Shown here: one piece after another, positions 33,620 through 41,547 of the stretch | How the letters are laid out: each line of letters opens with the position of its first letter | Numbering within the stretch: position 1 is the stretch's first letter | Source of the DNA: Falsiroseomonas sp050563535 | GTDB lineage: Bacteria > Pseudomonadota > Alphaproteobacteria > Acetobacterales > Acetobacteraceae | Assembly: GCF_050563535.1 (NCBI RefSeq) | Contig: NZ_JBNXUO010000022.1 | Span: forward strand, 1 to 64,000 | Direction of reading: 5' to 3' | Length of the DNA stretch: 64,000 nucleotides | The notes under the pieces: model-generated | Told to the model about the DNA's origin: nothing | The model's database searches: none | Seen by the model: only the letters and a program-made list of their open reading frames with translations | Position numbers and translations under genes: made by a program

Positions 33620-35299
33620 GTGACCGACGAATCCGCCCCCCTCCGCCGCGCCGCCTTCGCCGCGCTCGTGGCCGCCATCGCGCTGCTGCTGCTGTGGCTC
33701 ACCTGGCGCGCGCTGGCGCCGGGCGGGATCGATGCGGTGGAGGCGCTGATCCTGGCCGCCGTCGCGCTGACCACGCCCTGGGCGGCGCTGTCAGCGGGCA
33801 ATGCGCTGGTGGGGCTGGCGATCCTGCTGCTGGCGCGGGACCCACCGGCCCTCGTGCTGCCCGCGCTGGTCCGCGCCCGGCCCGGCGCGCCGCGCGGGGT
33901 CACCGCGCTGGTGGTGTGCATCAGGAACGAGGCGATGGAGGCGGTGTTGCCGCCCCTCGCCACCCTGCTCGACGGGCTGGAGGCCGCGGGGGCGGGCGGG
34001 CGCTTCCGGCTATGGTTGCTGTCGGACACGCAGGACGCGGCGGCCGCGGCCGCGGAGGAGGCTGCGATCCGCGCCTTCACCGCCGGGCGCGGCGGCAGCG
34101 GCGGCGTGTCCGTCCACCACCGCCGCCGCATGCGGAACACCGGCTTCAAGGCCGGCAACGTGATGGACTTCCTGGACCACCATGCGGGCGATGCGGAGTT
34201 CTTCCTCACCCTCGACGCCGACAGCGCCATGACGGCCGAGGCGGTGCTGCGCCTGGTGGCGGTGATGGAGGCCGATCCGCGGCTGGCGATCGTCCAGCAG
34301 CTGATCGTCGGGCGGCCCGCCACCGCCGCCTTCCCGCGGCTGTTCCAGTTCGGGATGCGGGCGGGGATGCGCGCCTGGGCGACGGGGCAGGCGTGGTGGC
34401 AGCTCGATGCCGGGCCCTATTGGGGGCACAACGCCATCCTGCGCTGCGAGCCCTTCCGCCGCCATGCCCGGCTGGAGCCGCTGCCCGACGGCAGCGCCAT
34501 CCTGTCGCATGACATGGTGGAGAGCGTGCGGTTGCAGGCGGCGGGCTGGCGCGTGCGCTGCCTGCCGGCGGAGGAGGGCAGCCTGGAGGCCAACCCCCCC
34601 GCCATGCCGGAATTCCTGCGCCGGGACGAACGCTGGGGCGCGGGCAACATGCAGTACTGGCAGTTGCTGAAGCTGCCGAACCTCACGCCGCTGGGCCGGT
34701 TGCAGCTGGTGCAGGCGATTCTGCTGTTCCTCGGCGCGCCGCTGCATGCGCTGGTGCTGGCGCTGGCGGCGGTGTCGGCGCTGGGCGGCGGCGGCGGGGC
34801 TTCGATGGGGGCGCTGGCGCTGGCCGTCGCGGCGCATTGGCTGTGCCACTTCTCGCCGAAGCTTGCGGGCTACGCGCAGGTGCTGCTGCGGCCGCGCGTC
34901 GCGGCGGCCTATGGCGGGCGGCTGGCCTTCGCGCGTGGGGCGGCGGCGGAACTCGCCTTCATGTCCCTGTTCGAGCCGCTGTCGACGCTGAACAAGGCGA
35001 TGTTCCTGGCGACCCTGCCCTTCGGGCGGCGCACCGGCTGGCTGCCGCAGAACCGTGCCGACCGCGGCATCCCCTGGCGGGACGCGGCGCGGCTGCTCTG
35101 GCCGCACACGCTGGTCGGGGTGGCGCTGACGCTGGTCTTCGCCGCCGCGTCCCTGCCGGCGCTGCTGCTGGCGCTGCCCTTCACGCTCGGGATGGTGCTG
35201 GCCATCCCGCTCTGTGTCTGGAGCGCGGATCCCGGCATCTCCGCCTGGCTGCGGGCGCGGCGCATCGCGGCGACGCCGGAGGAGCTGGCGGCCGGATGA
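33620..35299 (+). CDS. opgH: Glucans biosynthesis glucosyltransferase (OpgH/MdoH-like)
   Basis: 559-aa inner-membrane family 2 glycosyltransferase that extends beta-1,2-glucan chains from UDP-glucose for osmoregulated periplasmic glucans. Two N-terminal membrane segments, then the catalytic domain with FLTLDADSAM (DxD), GPYWGHNAILR, ILSHDMVESVRL and the RRDERWGAGNMQYW region (RxxRW), followed by several C-terminal membrane segments. Shorter than E. coli OpgH (847 aa) because the long cytosolic N-terminus is absent. The start is GTG 33620, close after the previous hairpin. No opgG partner is in the window. Confidence 0.9.
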   Translation: MTDESAPLRRAAFAALVAAIALLLLWLTWRALAPGGIDAVEALILAAVALTTPWAALSAGNALVGLAILLLARDPPALVLPALVRARPGAPRGVTALVVCIRNEAMEAVLPPLATLLDGLEAAGAGGRFRLWLLSDTQDAAAAAAEEAAIRAFTAGRGGSGGVSVHHRRRMRNTGFKAGNVMDFLDHHAGDAEFFLTLDADSAMTAEAVLRLVAVMEADPRLAIVQQLIVGRPATAAFPRLFQFGMRAGMRAWATGQAWWQLDAGPYWGHNAILRCEPFRRHARLEPLPDGSAILSHDMVESVRLQAAGWRVRCLPAEEGSLEANPPAMPEFLRRDERWGAGNMQYWQLLKLPNLTPLGRLQLVQAILLFLGAPLHALVLALAAVSALGGGGGASMGALALAVAAHWLCHFSPKLAGYAQVLLRPRVAAAYGGRLAFARGAAAELAFMSLFEPLSTLNKAMFLATLPFGRRTGWLPQNRADRGIPWRDAARLLWPHTLVGVALTLVFAAASLPALLLALPFTLGMVLAIPLCVWSADPGISAWLRARRIAATPEELAAG

Positions 35300-35309
35300 C
35301 CGCGCGGGA

Positions 35310-35693
35310 TCAGCCGCAGCCGGCGCCCTGGCGCGTCACGCCGATCACCCGTCCATCGCGCAGCTCGTAGTTGGTCGGGCAGGGGGCGGCCGTTGCCGCG
35401 CCGGAGCCGAAGCCGAGGCCGAGGCCGGTGCCGAAGCCCACCCCGCTGCCCCAGCCGCCCGACCAGCGCCCGACGCCGAGCCCGATGGAGGGCGTCACCA
35501 CCGGGCCGGAGGCCACCGCCGGCCCGTCATAGGCCAGGACCCGCCGCCCCTCGGCCTCGTAAACCCGGTTCGGCACGCCGAGCCCGGCGACGAGCTCGGC
35601 CTCGCTGCGGCCGACCCAGCTGGTGTCGACCGGCGGCGGCGCCTGCGCGCAGGCGGCGAGCAGCGGCAGCAAGGCAAGGGCGGCGGGACGCAT
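35310..35693 (-). CDS. Small lipoprotein with SmpA/BamE-like region
   Basis: 127 aa. Signal with lipobox LLAAC (Cys15). Next comes TSWVGRSEAELVAGLGVPNR, a pattern like the SmpA/BamE-type lipoproteins, then a Gly-rich low-complexity stretch (about 75-105; GFGTGLGLGFGSG) and a C-terminal strand pair ending with a Cys (RQGAGCG). Start at ATG 35693; an upstream Met adds an unlikely extension before the signal. Convergent with opgH, with 10 bp between the stops. Function unknown. Confidence 0.72.
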   Translation of the reverse strand: MRPAALALLPLLAACAQAPPPVDTSWVGRSEAELVAGLGVPNRVYEAEGRRVLAYDGPAVASGPVVTPSIGLGVGRWSGGWGSGVGFGTGLGLGFGSGAATAAPCPTNYELRDGRVIGVTRQGAGCG

Positions 35694-35762
35694 CCGGTGG
35701 CCTTTCGTGGCATCGGGGATGGACCCCCAACGCCCGGCCGGCATGGCCGGATGCAGGCCCGC

Positions 35763-37490
35763 TCAGGTCAGCTTGATGCGTTCCACCCCGTAGAAGGTCA
35801 CCGTCTCCCCACCCAGCGTGAAGGTGCCGTTGATCTCCACCTGCTGGCCGTTGCGGGTGAAGGACCAGGTGCCGTCGGCATTCTGCACCGGCGTCGCGTC
35901 GCCCCATTGCAGCCCGGCCTGCATCTGCGCCAGCGACACGCCCTTGAGCTGGAGCGTGTCGGTGCCGGCCTGGCCGTGGAACACGTCGTTGCCGCTGCCC
36001 GGCGACCAGACATAGCTGTCCGCGCCGCCGCCGCCGAAGGCGGTGTCGCTGGCGCGGTCGCCCTGGCCGCCGTCGAGGCTGTCATTCTCGCCGTTCCAGG
36101 CATCGCCGGGGTTGTCGCCATGCAGCTCGTCCGATCCCGCGCCGCCCACGATGTAGTCGCGCCCGGCATTGCCGAACACCTTGTCGTTGCCGGCGCCGGC
36201 CAGCACCGTGTCGTTGCCGGCATTGGCGGTGATGGTGTCGTTGCCCGCCGTGCCCTGCTGCTGGGTGCCGAGGTCGTTCATGACGATGTTCTGCGGCGAC
36301 CCTCCGGGGGCGGGCGTGCCGCCGCCCCAGGCGCCCTGGCCGCTGCCCGGCGCGGCGCCGATGTTGATGCGCTCCACCCCGTAGAAGGTCACCGTCTCCC
36401 CGCCGACCGAGAAGGTGCCGCTGATCTCCTGCGCGCGGCCGTCGCGCATGAAGGACCAGGTGCCGTCCGCATTCTGGGCGGGCGTCACGCCGCCCTCGTT
36501 CCAGCGGATGCCGGATTGCAGCTGGTCGAGGCTGACGCCCTTCAGCTCCAGCGTGTCGAAGCCGTTCTGGCCGTGGAACACGTCGTTGCCGCTGCCGGGG
36601 GTCCAGACATAGTTGTCGTCGCCGCCGCCGCCGAAGGCGGTGTCGCTGGCGCGGTCGCCCTGGCCGCCGTCCAGCGCGTCGGCATCGCCGTTCCAGGCGT
36701 CGCCGGGGTTGTCGCCGTGGATTTCGTCGGCCCCGCCGGCGCCGATCAGCCAGTCGCGACCGGCATTGCCGAAGATCTTGTCGTTGCCGTCGCCGCCCCA
36801 GGCGGTGTCGTCGCCGCCATTGGCCTGGATGGTGTCGTTGCCGGCGGTGCCGTCCTGCTTCGTGCCCCAGTCGTTCATGACGATGTTCTGGCCGCTCGCG
36901 GGGGCGGGCGCGGGGGCACCCCAGGCGCCCTGGCCGCTGCCGGGTGCGGCGCCGATGTTGATGCGTTCCACCCCGTAGAAGGTCACCGTCTCCCCGCCGA
37001 TGGAGAAGCTGCCGCTGATCTCCTGCGCGCGGCCGTCGCGGTGGAAGGACCAGGTGCCGTCGCCGTTCTGCACCGGGGTCACGCCGCCCTCGTTCCAGCG
37101 GATGCCGGATTGCAGCTGGTCGAGGCTGACGCCCTTCAGCTCCAGCGTGTCGGAGCCGGCCTGGCCATGGAACACGTCGTTGCCGCTGCCCGGCGACCAG
37201 ACATAGTTGTCGTCGCCGCCGCCGCCGAAGGCCTGGTCGCCCGCACGGTCGCCCTGGCCGCCGTCCAGCGCATCGGCATCGCCGTTCCAGGCATCGCCGG
37301 GGTCGTCACCATGCAGCTCGTCCGACCCGCCGGCGCCGATCAGCCAGTCGCGGCCGGCATTGCCGAAGATCTTGTCGTTGCCGTCGCCGCCCCAGGCGGT
37401 GTCGTCGCCGGCATAGGCGTGGATGACGTCGTCCTGTCCGGTGCCGTCCTGCTTCGTGCCGTTGCCGTCCATGTGGAAGGTCGCGCCGCC
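35763..37490 (-). repeat. Three tandem ~594-bp coding repeats
   Basis: The sequence encoding TVTFYGVERI recurs at about 35782, 36373 and 36967, giving periods of 591 and 594 bp (197 and 198 codons). The two promoter-proximal units (36373-37490) are nearly identical over long stretches, while the last unit is more diverged, suggesting a recent duplication of one unit. It is wholly inside the RTX-like gene. Confidence 0.85.
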
Positions 37491-37547
37491 GCTGACCCCC
37501 TTCAGCTCCTCCGCGTCGATCTTCCGCGGCTCGCTGCGCTCGCCCAT
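35763..37547 (-). CDS. RTX-like calcium-binding repeat protein with double-glycine leader
   Basis: 594 aa, acidic, no Sec signal. The first 21 residues, MGERSEPRKIDAEELKGVSG plus G, fit a double-glycine (VSGG) leader as cleaved by C39-peptidase ABC exporters. The rest is three tandem units of about 197 aa. Each opens with hemolysin-type nonapeptides (GGDGNDKIFGNAGRDWLIG and AGSDELHGDNPGDAWNGD), passes through GGGGDDNYVWSPGSGNDVFH and LKGVSLDQLQSGI, and ends with GGETVTFYGVERI. Linkers are Pro/Gly/Ala-rich. It probably binds calcium outside the cell. No exporter gene adjoins. Strong ribosome site GGAGGAGGG. Confidence 0.8.
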   Translation of the reverse strand: MGERSEPRKIDAEELKGVSGGATFHMDGNGTKQDGTGQDDVIHAYAGDDTAWGGDGNDKIFGNAGRDWLIGAGGSDELHGDDPGDAWNGDADALDGGQGDRAGDQAFGGGGDDNYVWSPGSGNDVFHGQAGSDTLELKGVSLDQLQSGIRWNEGGVTPVQNGDGTWSFHRDGRAQEISGSFSIGGETVTFYGVERINIGAAPGSGQGAWGAPAPAPASGQNIVMNDWGTKQDGTAGNDTIQANGGDDTAWGGDGNDKIFGNAGRDWLIGAGGADEIHGDNPGDAWNGDADALDGGQGDRASDTAFGGGGDDNYVWTPGSGNDVFHGQNGFDTLELKGVSLDQLQSGIRWNEGGVTPAQNADGTWSFMRDGRAQEISGTFSVGGETVTFYGVERINIGAAPGSGQGAWGGGTPAPGGSPQNIVMNDLGTQQQGTAGNDTITANAGNDTVLAGAGNDKVFGNAGRDYIVGGAGSDELHGDNPGDAWNGENDSLDGGQGDRASDTAFGGGGADSYVWSPGSGNDVFHGQAGTDTLQLKGVSLAQMQAGLQWGDATPVQNADGTWSFTRNGQQVEINGTFTLGGETVTFYGVERIKLT

Positions 37548-37671
37548 CCCACCCTCCTCCGCCGTTCCAGGCCCGATCGGGACGGACAGTAGCGCCTCCC
37601 GCCCGGGTTGTGCATCGGAGATGATCCTGTCGCCCCGATAGAGGGTGCCGATGGCGCGGGGGCTGGCCGGG

Positions 37672-38082
37672 TCAGCGGAGGTCCGCGGGGCCGAAGGCGG
37701 CGGGCAGCAGCGCGCCGAGGGTGGTCACGCGCGGTGCGCCGGCCGCGTCCCGCGTCACCACCCGCAGAGCACCGTCCGGCGAGAATTCCGACAGAACCTG
37801 CCGGCAGATGCCGCAGGGGCCGAGCGCGACGCCCGCCGGCCCCGCCACCGCGACGGCGACGAAGCGGCGCCGACCCGACGCGACGGCGGCGCCCACCGCC
37901 ACGCGCTCGGCGCAGATCGTCGCGCCGTAGCTGGCATTCTCGACATTGCAGCCGCCCACCACGCTGCCATCGTCGCAGAGCAGCGCGGCGCCCACCTGGA
38001 AGCGGGAATAGGGCGCATGCGCGAAGCCCCGCGCATGTTCCGCCAGCGCCATCAGCGCGGCCGGGTCCATCGGGATGTCCAT
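37672..38082 (-). CDS. cdd: Cytidine deaminase
   Basis: 136-aa pyrimidine salvage enzyme deaminating cytidine and deoxycytidine to uridines. Zinc site and catalytic Glu: ATICAERVA (Cys, Glu) and GPCGICRQVLSEF (two Cys). Substrate residues FQVGAALL and NVENASYG are present. Homotetrameric short form. Start ATG 38082 (MDIPMDPAAL), though ATG 38070 is possible. It is 124 bp upstream of the RTX-like gene on the same strand; no functional link is evident. Confidence 0.93.
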   Translation of the reverse strand: MDIPMDPAALMALAEHARGFAHAPYSRFQVGAALLCDDGSVVGGCNVENASYGATICAERVAVGAAVASGRRRFVAVAVAGPAGVALGPCGICRQVLSEFSPDGALRVVTRDAAGAPRVTTLGALLPAAFGPADLR

Positions 38083-38134
38083 GCGGCCCAGGCTGCACCG
38101 CCCGGGTGCGGGCGGCCAGCCCTGCCGCGCGGCG

Positions 38135-39208
38135 TCACGCCCCCGGCAGGGGCGGCGCGGTGCTGGCGCGGATGACGAGTTCCGGGACCAGCCGGATGTC
38201 ACGGCGACGGGCCGAGGGGTCCGCCATCTCGTCCAGCAGCAGCGTCGCGGCCTGGCGCCCCATCTCGGCGTGCTGGATGCGGATGGTGGTCAGGGCGGGG
38301 TGGATGCGGTCGACGAAGGGCATGTCGTTGAAGCCGGTGACGGAGATGTCGGCGCCGGGCCGCAGCCCCGCCGCCGCCAGCGCGTCGTAGACGCCGAGGC
38401 AGAGCATGTCGTTCGCCGCCACCACGGCGGTGAAGGGCGGGCCGCCCAGCAGCCGCGCCATCGCCGTGCGGCCCGCCTCCACGGTGTAGGCCGCGGCCGC
38501 CACCACCGGCGCCGCCGCCGGGTCGAGCCCGCGGGCGCGCAGCGCGGCGCGGAATCCCGCGCGGCGGTCGATCGCGGTGGAGACGCCGGCCGGCCCGGCC
38601 AGGTGCGCGATGCGCCGGTGGCCGAGTTCCAGCAGGTGCGCGACTGCGAGCCCGATGCCGAGCCGGTCGTCATTGGTGACCGCGGAGCCCGCCGCGGCGC
38701 CCCGGCCGGCGCCGGGCAGGCGGCGGTTGATCAGCACGGCGGGGATGCGCAGCCGTGTGCAGAGTTCCACCGCGCGGGTGCCCTCGGCCGCGGAGGCGAG
38801 CATCAGGCCGTCCACCAGGTGCTCGGCCATGCGGCTGATCAGCATTTCCTCCCGCGCGGGGTCATTGTCGGTGTTGGCCACCAGGGTCGCGTAGCCGTGC
38901 TGCACCAGCAGCGTCTCGGCTGCGCGGACGATGGGGGGGAAGATCGGGTTGACCAGGTCCGGCACCAGGATGCCGATGGTGCGGGACCGGCGGGTGCGCA
39001 GCCCGGCCGCGATGGCGGAAGGCCGCCAGCCCAGCCGCGCCGCCGCTTCGCCCACGCGGGCGGCGACCGCATCCGTCACCATGCCGCGCGTCGCCGGGTT
39101 CAGCGCGCGCGAGACGGTGGAGGCGTGCACGCCGGCCGCGCGCGCCACGTCGGCGATGGTGATCCGCGCGTCGGGCGTGCCGGCGGGGGGCGGGGGGCGG
39201 CGTGGCAT
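38135..39208 (-). CDS. LacI-family transcriptional regulator
   Basis: 357 aa. LacI HTH at residues 17-40 (TIADVARAAGVHASTVSRAL) with hinge helix AIAAGLRTRRSRT, followed by the periplasmic-binding-protein-like effector domain (TIGILVPDLVNPIFPPIV, LISRMAEHLVDGLMLASA, GHRRIAHLAGP, NDMPFVDRIHPALTTIRI). Probably a repressor released by a pathway intermediate. It is divergent from the MDR/dioxygenase/BKACE operon with a perfect palindrome in the shared spacer, its obvious binding site, and it likely controls itself too. Confidence 0.94.
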   Translation of the reverse strand: MPRRPPPPAGTPDARITIADVARAAGVHASTVSRALNPATRGMVTDAVAARVGEAAARLGWRPSAIAAGLRTRRSRTIGILVPDLVNPIFPPIVRAAETLLVQHGYATLVANTDNDPAREEMLISRMAEHLVDGLMLASAAEGTRAVELCTRLRIPAVLINRRLPGAGRGAAAGSAVTNDDRLGIGLAVAHLLELGHRRIAHLAGPAGVSTAIDRRAGFRAALRARGLDPAAAPVVAAAAYTVEAGRTAMARLLGGPPFTAVVAANDMLCLGVYDALAAAGLRPGADISVTGFNDMPFVDRIHPALTTIRIQHAEMGRQAATLLLDEMADPSARRRDIRLVPELVIRASTAPPLPGA

Positions 39209-39261
39209 GGGGCGGGCGCATCCTACATGCCGGCCCGCCGCCTGTCGCCCGCGCCGGGAGG

Positions 39262-39279
39262 GGTGCAATCGATTGCACC
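39262..39279. promoter_or_regulatory. Perfect 18-bp palindromic LacI-type operator
   Basis: GGTGCAATCGATTGCACC is a perfect palindrome with a central CG, the form of LacI/GalR operators. It sits 54 bp upstream of the lacI-type start and 7 bp before the -35 of the catabolic promoter. It would block both directions. Confidence 0.82.
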
Positions 39280-39285
39280 GAGTGC

Positions 39286-39314
39286 TTGACCCCCGCCCGG
39301 CGCCGGGCCTAGAT
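39286..39314 (+). promoter_or_regulatory. Sigma70-like promoter of the catabolic operon
   Basis: TTGACC at 39286-39291, 17-bp spacer, CTAGAT at 39309-39314. The leader would be about 25-30 nt, with ribosome site GGAGGGGAG at 39328-39336 before ATG 39347. The operator lies immediately upstream. Confidence 0.72.
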
Positions 39315-39346
39315 GCCGCCGGACGATGGAGGGGAGACGTCAGCCG

Positions 39347-40369
39347 ATGACCGATGCGCCACTTGCCGCGACCGCGGCCGGCAGCCTCCCCGGCCATGCA
39401 CGGGCGCTGCGCTTCGCCGCCTTCGGCGCGCCGGAGATGCTGGCGGTGGAGCACCTGCCGCTGGCGCCCCCTGGCGCGGGGGAGGCGCTGGTCGCGGTGC
39501 ATGCGGCGTCGGTCAACCCGTCGGACGTCAAGAACGTCGCCGGCCGGATGCGCCAGACCGTGCCGCCGCGCATCCCGGGGCGCGACTTCGCGGGCGTGGT
39601 GGCGGCGGGCCCTGCCGAATGGCTCGGCGCCGAGGTCTGGGGCACCGGCGGCGACATCGGCTTCACCCGCGACGGCAGCCATGCGGAGTATCTGCGCCTT
39701 CCCGTCGCCGCGCTGTCGCGCAAGCCCGCCGGCCTGTCCTTCGCGCAGGCGGGCGCGGTGGGCGTCAACTACGTCACCGCCTGGATCGGGCTCGACTACG
39801 CGCAGCTTGCGCCGGGCGAGACGCTGCTGGTGATCGGCGCGACCGGCGGCGTCGGCGGCGCCGCGGCCGTGATCGCCGCCGGCCGCGGCGCGCGCGTCAT
39901 CGCCGCCTGCCGCGGCGCCGCGCCGGCCGATGCCCCGGCGCGGCGCGCCACCGGCGAGTTCATCGACCTGGCCGCCGAGGATCTCGGCGCGCGGGTCGCG
40001 GCGATGACCGGCGGCAAGGGCGTGGACGTCGTCTATGACTGCGTCGGCCGCCCCGACCTGACCGAGGCCGCGCTCGGCGCGCTCGCCTTCCGCGGGCGGC
40101 TGGTCGCCATCGCCGGCACGCCGGGCGAGCAGGTGCGCTTCGAGCTGATCCCCTTCTACCGCCGCGAATGCCGCATCCTCGGCGTCGACAGCCTGAAGCG
40201 GAGCGCGGCCGAATGCGCGCCCATGATGGACGCGCTGCGCGCGGGCTTCGAGAGCGGCGCCTACCCGCCCCCCGCCATCGCCGAGGCGCATCCGCTGGCG
40301 GATGGCGCGCGCGCCTTCGCCTCCGTCGCCCGCGGCACGCGCGGGCGCGTCGTCATCACCATGCGCTGA
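39347..40369 (+). CDS. Zinc-independent MDR-family (quinone oxidoreductase-like) reductase
   Basis: 340 aa from ATG 39347, preferred over ATG 39326 because the Shine-Dalgarno GGAGGGGAG precedes it. GroES-like N-terminal domain (VHAASVNPSDVKNVAG, IPGRDFAGVVAAG) and Rossmann domain (VIGATGGVGGAAAVIAA) binding NAD(P)H; the catalytic-zinc Cys of alcohol dehydrogenases is absent. C-terminal DVVYDCVGRPDL and LVAIAGTPGE are typical. Such enzymes reduce quinones or activated double bonds, so a role on a quinone or enoyl intermediate of the ring-cleavage route is plausible. First gene of the LacI-controlled operon. Confidence 0.88.
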   Translation: MTDAPLAATAAGSLPGHARALRFAAFGAPEMLAVEHLPLAPPGAGEALVAVHAASVNPSDVKNVAGRMRQTVPPRIPGRDFAGVVAAGPAEWLGAEVWGTGGDIGFTRDGSHAEYLRLPVAALSRKPAGLSFAQAGAVGVNYVTAWIGLDYAQLAPGETLLVIGATGGVGGAAAVIAAGRGARVIAACRGAAPADAPARRATGEFIDLAAEDLGARVAAMTGGKGVDVVYDCVGRPDLTEAALGALAFRGRLVAIAGTPGEQVRFELIPFYRRECRILGVDSLKRSAAECAPMMDALRAGFESGAYPPPAIAEAHPLADGARAFASVARGTRGRVVITMR

Positions 40370-40382
40370 GGGGAGCACCGCC

Positions 40383-41234
40383 ATGCCCGAAGGCCACGTC
40401 ACCTACACCAGCGAGAACCTGACCGACGCCGTGCTCGGCCGCATCCGCCCGGATGCCGACCCGCGCGTGCAGAAGGTGATGACCGCGCTGATCCGCCACG
40501 TCCACGACTTCGTGCGCGAGGTGGAGCTGACGCCCGAGGAATGGGAGCAGGGCGTCGCCTTCCTGTCCGAGCTCGGCCGCTGGTGCGACGACAAGCGGCA
40601 GGAGGTGATCCTGCTGTCCGACATCCTCGGCGTCTCGATGCTGGTGGACGCCATCGCGCACCGCACCCATGCCTCGGTCAGCGAGACGACGGTGCTCGGC
40701 CCCTTCCACCGCGAGAACCCGCCGCCGATGCGCAACGGCGACGACATGTCCCCCGGCGTCCCCGGCGAGAGGCTGGAAGTGGAGGTGCGGGTCTGCGACG
40801 AGGGGGGCGCGCCGCTGGACGGCGCGCAGGTGGATGCCTGGCACACCTCGCCCGAGGGGTTCTACGACAGCCAGCTCGGCGACGAGCATAGCATGCGCGG
40901 CCGCTTCGTCACGGGTGCGGACGGCGTCGTCGCCTTCCACACGGTGATGCCGGCCAGCTACCCGGTGCCGCATGACGGGCCGGTGGGGCGCGTGCTGTCG
41001 GCCATGGGGCGCGGCCCGATGCGGCCGACGCATGTGCATTTCTGGATCAAGAAGCCGGGCTACCGCGACCTGATCACCCACATCTTCCGCGACGGCGACC
41101 CGTATCTGCACGAGGATGCGGTGTTCGGCGTGAAGGCGTCGCTCGTCACCGACTGGGACGCGCCGAAGCAGGAAGGCCGGCCCGCGAGGCTCACCTACGA
41201 ATTCCGCATCCCGAAGCTGGAAGGCGCCGCCTGA
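40383..41234 (+). CDS. Intradiol ring-cleavage dioxygenase, hydroxyquinol 1,2-dioxygenase type
   Basis: 283 aa non-heme Fe(III) enzyme. N-terminal dimer helices (about 10-95; VMTALIRHVHDFVREVELT) are followed by the catalytic beta-sandwich. Iron ligands are Tyr161 (EGFYDSQ), Tyr193 (SYPVPHDGPVG), His217 and His219 (RPTHVHF). SYPVPHDGPVG and DAVFGVKASLV resemble hydroxyquinol dioxygenases more than catechol ones. The expected reaction is cleavage of hydroxyquinol (1,2,4-trihydroxybenzene) with O2 to maleylacetate; catechol cleavage is the alternative. Its stop overlaps the start of the YciI gene (ATGA), and it is 13 bp after the MDR gene. Confidence 0.9.
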   Translation: MPEGHVTYTSENLTDAVLGRIRPDADPRVQKVMTALIRHVHDFVREVELTPEEWEQGVAFLSELGRWCDDKRQEVILLSDILGVSMLVDAIAHRTHASVSETTVLGPFHRENPPPMRNGDDMSPGVPGERLEVEVRVCDEGGAPLDGAQVDAWHTSPEGFYDSQLGDEHSMRGRFVTGADGVVAFHTVMPASYPVPHDGPVGRVLSAMGRGPMRPTHVHFWIKKPGYRDLITHIFRDGDPYLHEDAVFGVKASLVTDWDAPKQEGRPARLTYEFRIPKLEGAA

Positions 41235-41542
41235 TGCTGTTCCTGATCCACTGCACGCAGAAGCCCGACGGCCAGGCCATCCGCGACGCGCATTACGACG
41301 CGCACCGCGCCTATCTCCAGGCAAGCCCGGTGGACATCAAGCTGGCCGGGCCGATGGTGGCGGACGACGGCGACCGGCGCATCGGCAGCGTCTTCATCGT
41401 GGACGTGCCCGACCGCGCGGCGGCCGAGGCGTTCAGCGCCGGCGACCCCTTCACCCGCAACGGCCTGTTCGAGCGCGTGCTGATCACCCGCTTCCTCGAC
41501 ATCACCCGCGGCCGGCCGGCCTTCGGCCCGGCGAAGGACTGA
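41234..41542 (+). CDS. YciI-family protein
   Basis: 102-aa dimeric ferredoxin-like fold protein. LFLIHCTQKPDGQAIRDAHY, IKLAGPMVADDGDRRIGSVF and FSAGDPFTRNGLFERV fit the YCII family, which resembles muconolactone isomerase and includes the dehydrochlorinase TftG of 2,4,5-T breakdown. Directly coupled to the ring-cleavage dioxygenase, so it probably acts on the substrate or product of that enzyme; the reaction is unknown. Confidence 0.85.
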   Translation: MLFLIHCTQKPDGQAIRDAHYDAHRAYLQASPVDIKLAGPMVADDGDRRIGSVFIVDVPDRAAAEAFSAGDPFTRNGLFERVLITRFLDITRGRPAFGPAKD

Positions 41543-41547
41543 ACGCG

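Noticed and set aside
35763..37490. Regular repeats considered as CRISPR or satellite DNA
   Set aside because: Period is about 594 bp, in frame, and encodes RTX modules.
35214..37592. 792-codon plus-strand open frame over the RTX-like gene
   Set aside because: A mirror of the tandem repeats; composition is repetitive Ala/Val/Gly without a recognisable fold, and the minus strand has the ribosome site and RTX motifs.
40383..41234. Assignment as catechol 1,2-dioxygenase
   Set aside because: YPVPHDGPVG and DAVFGVK favour the hydroxyquinol group, although catechol activity is not excluded.
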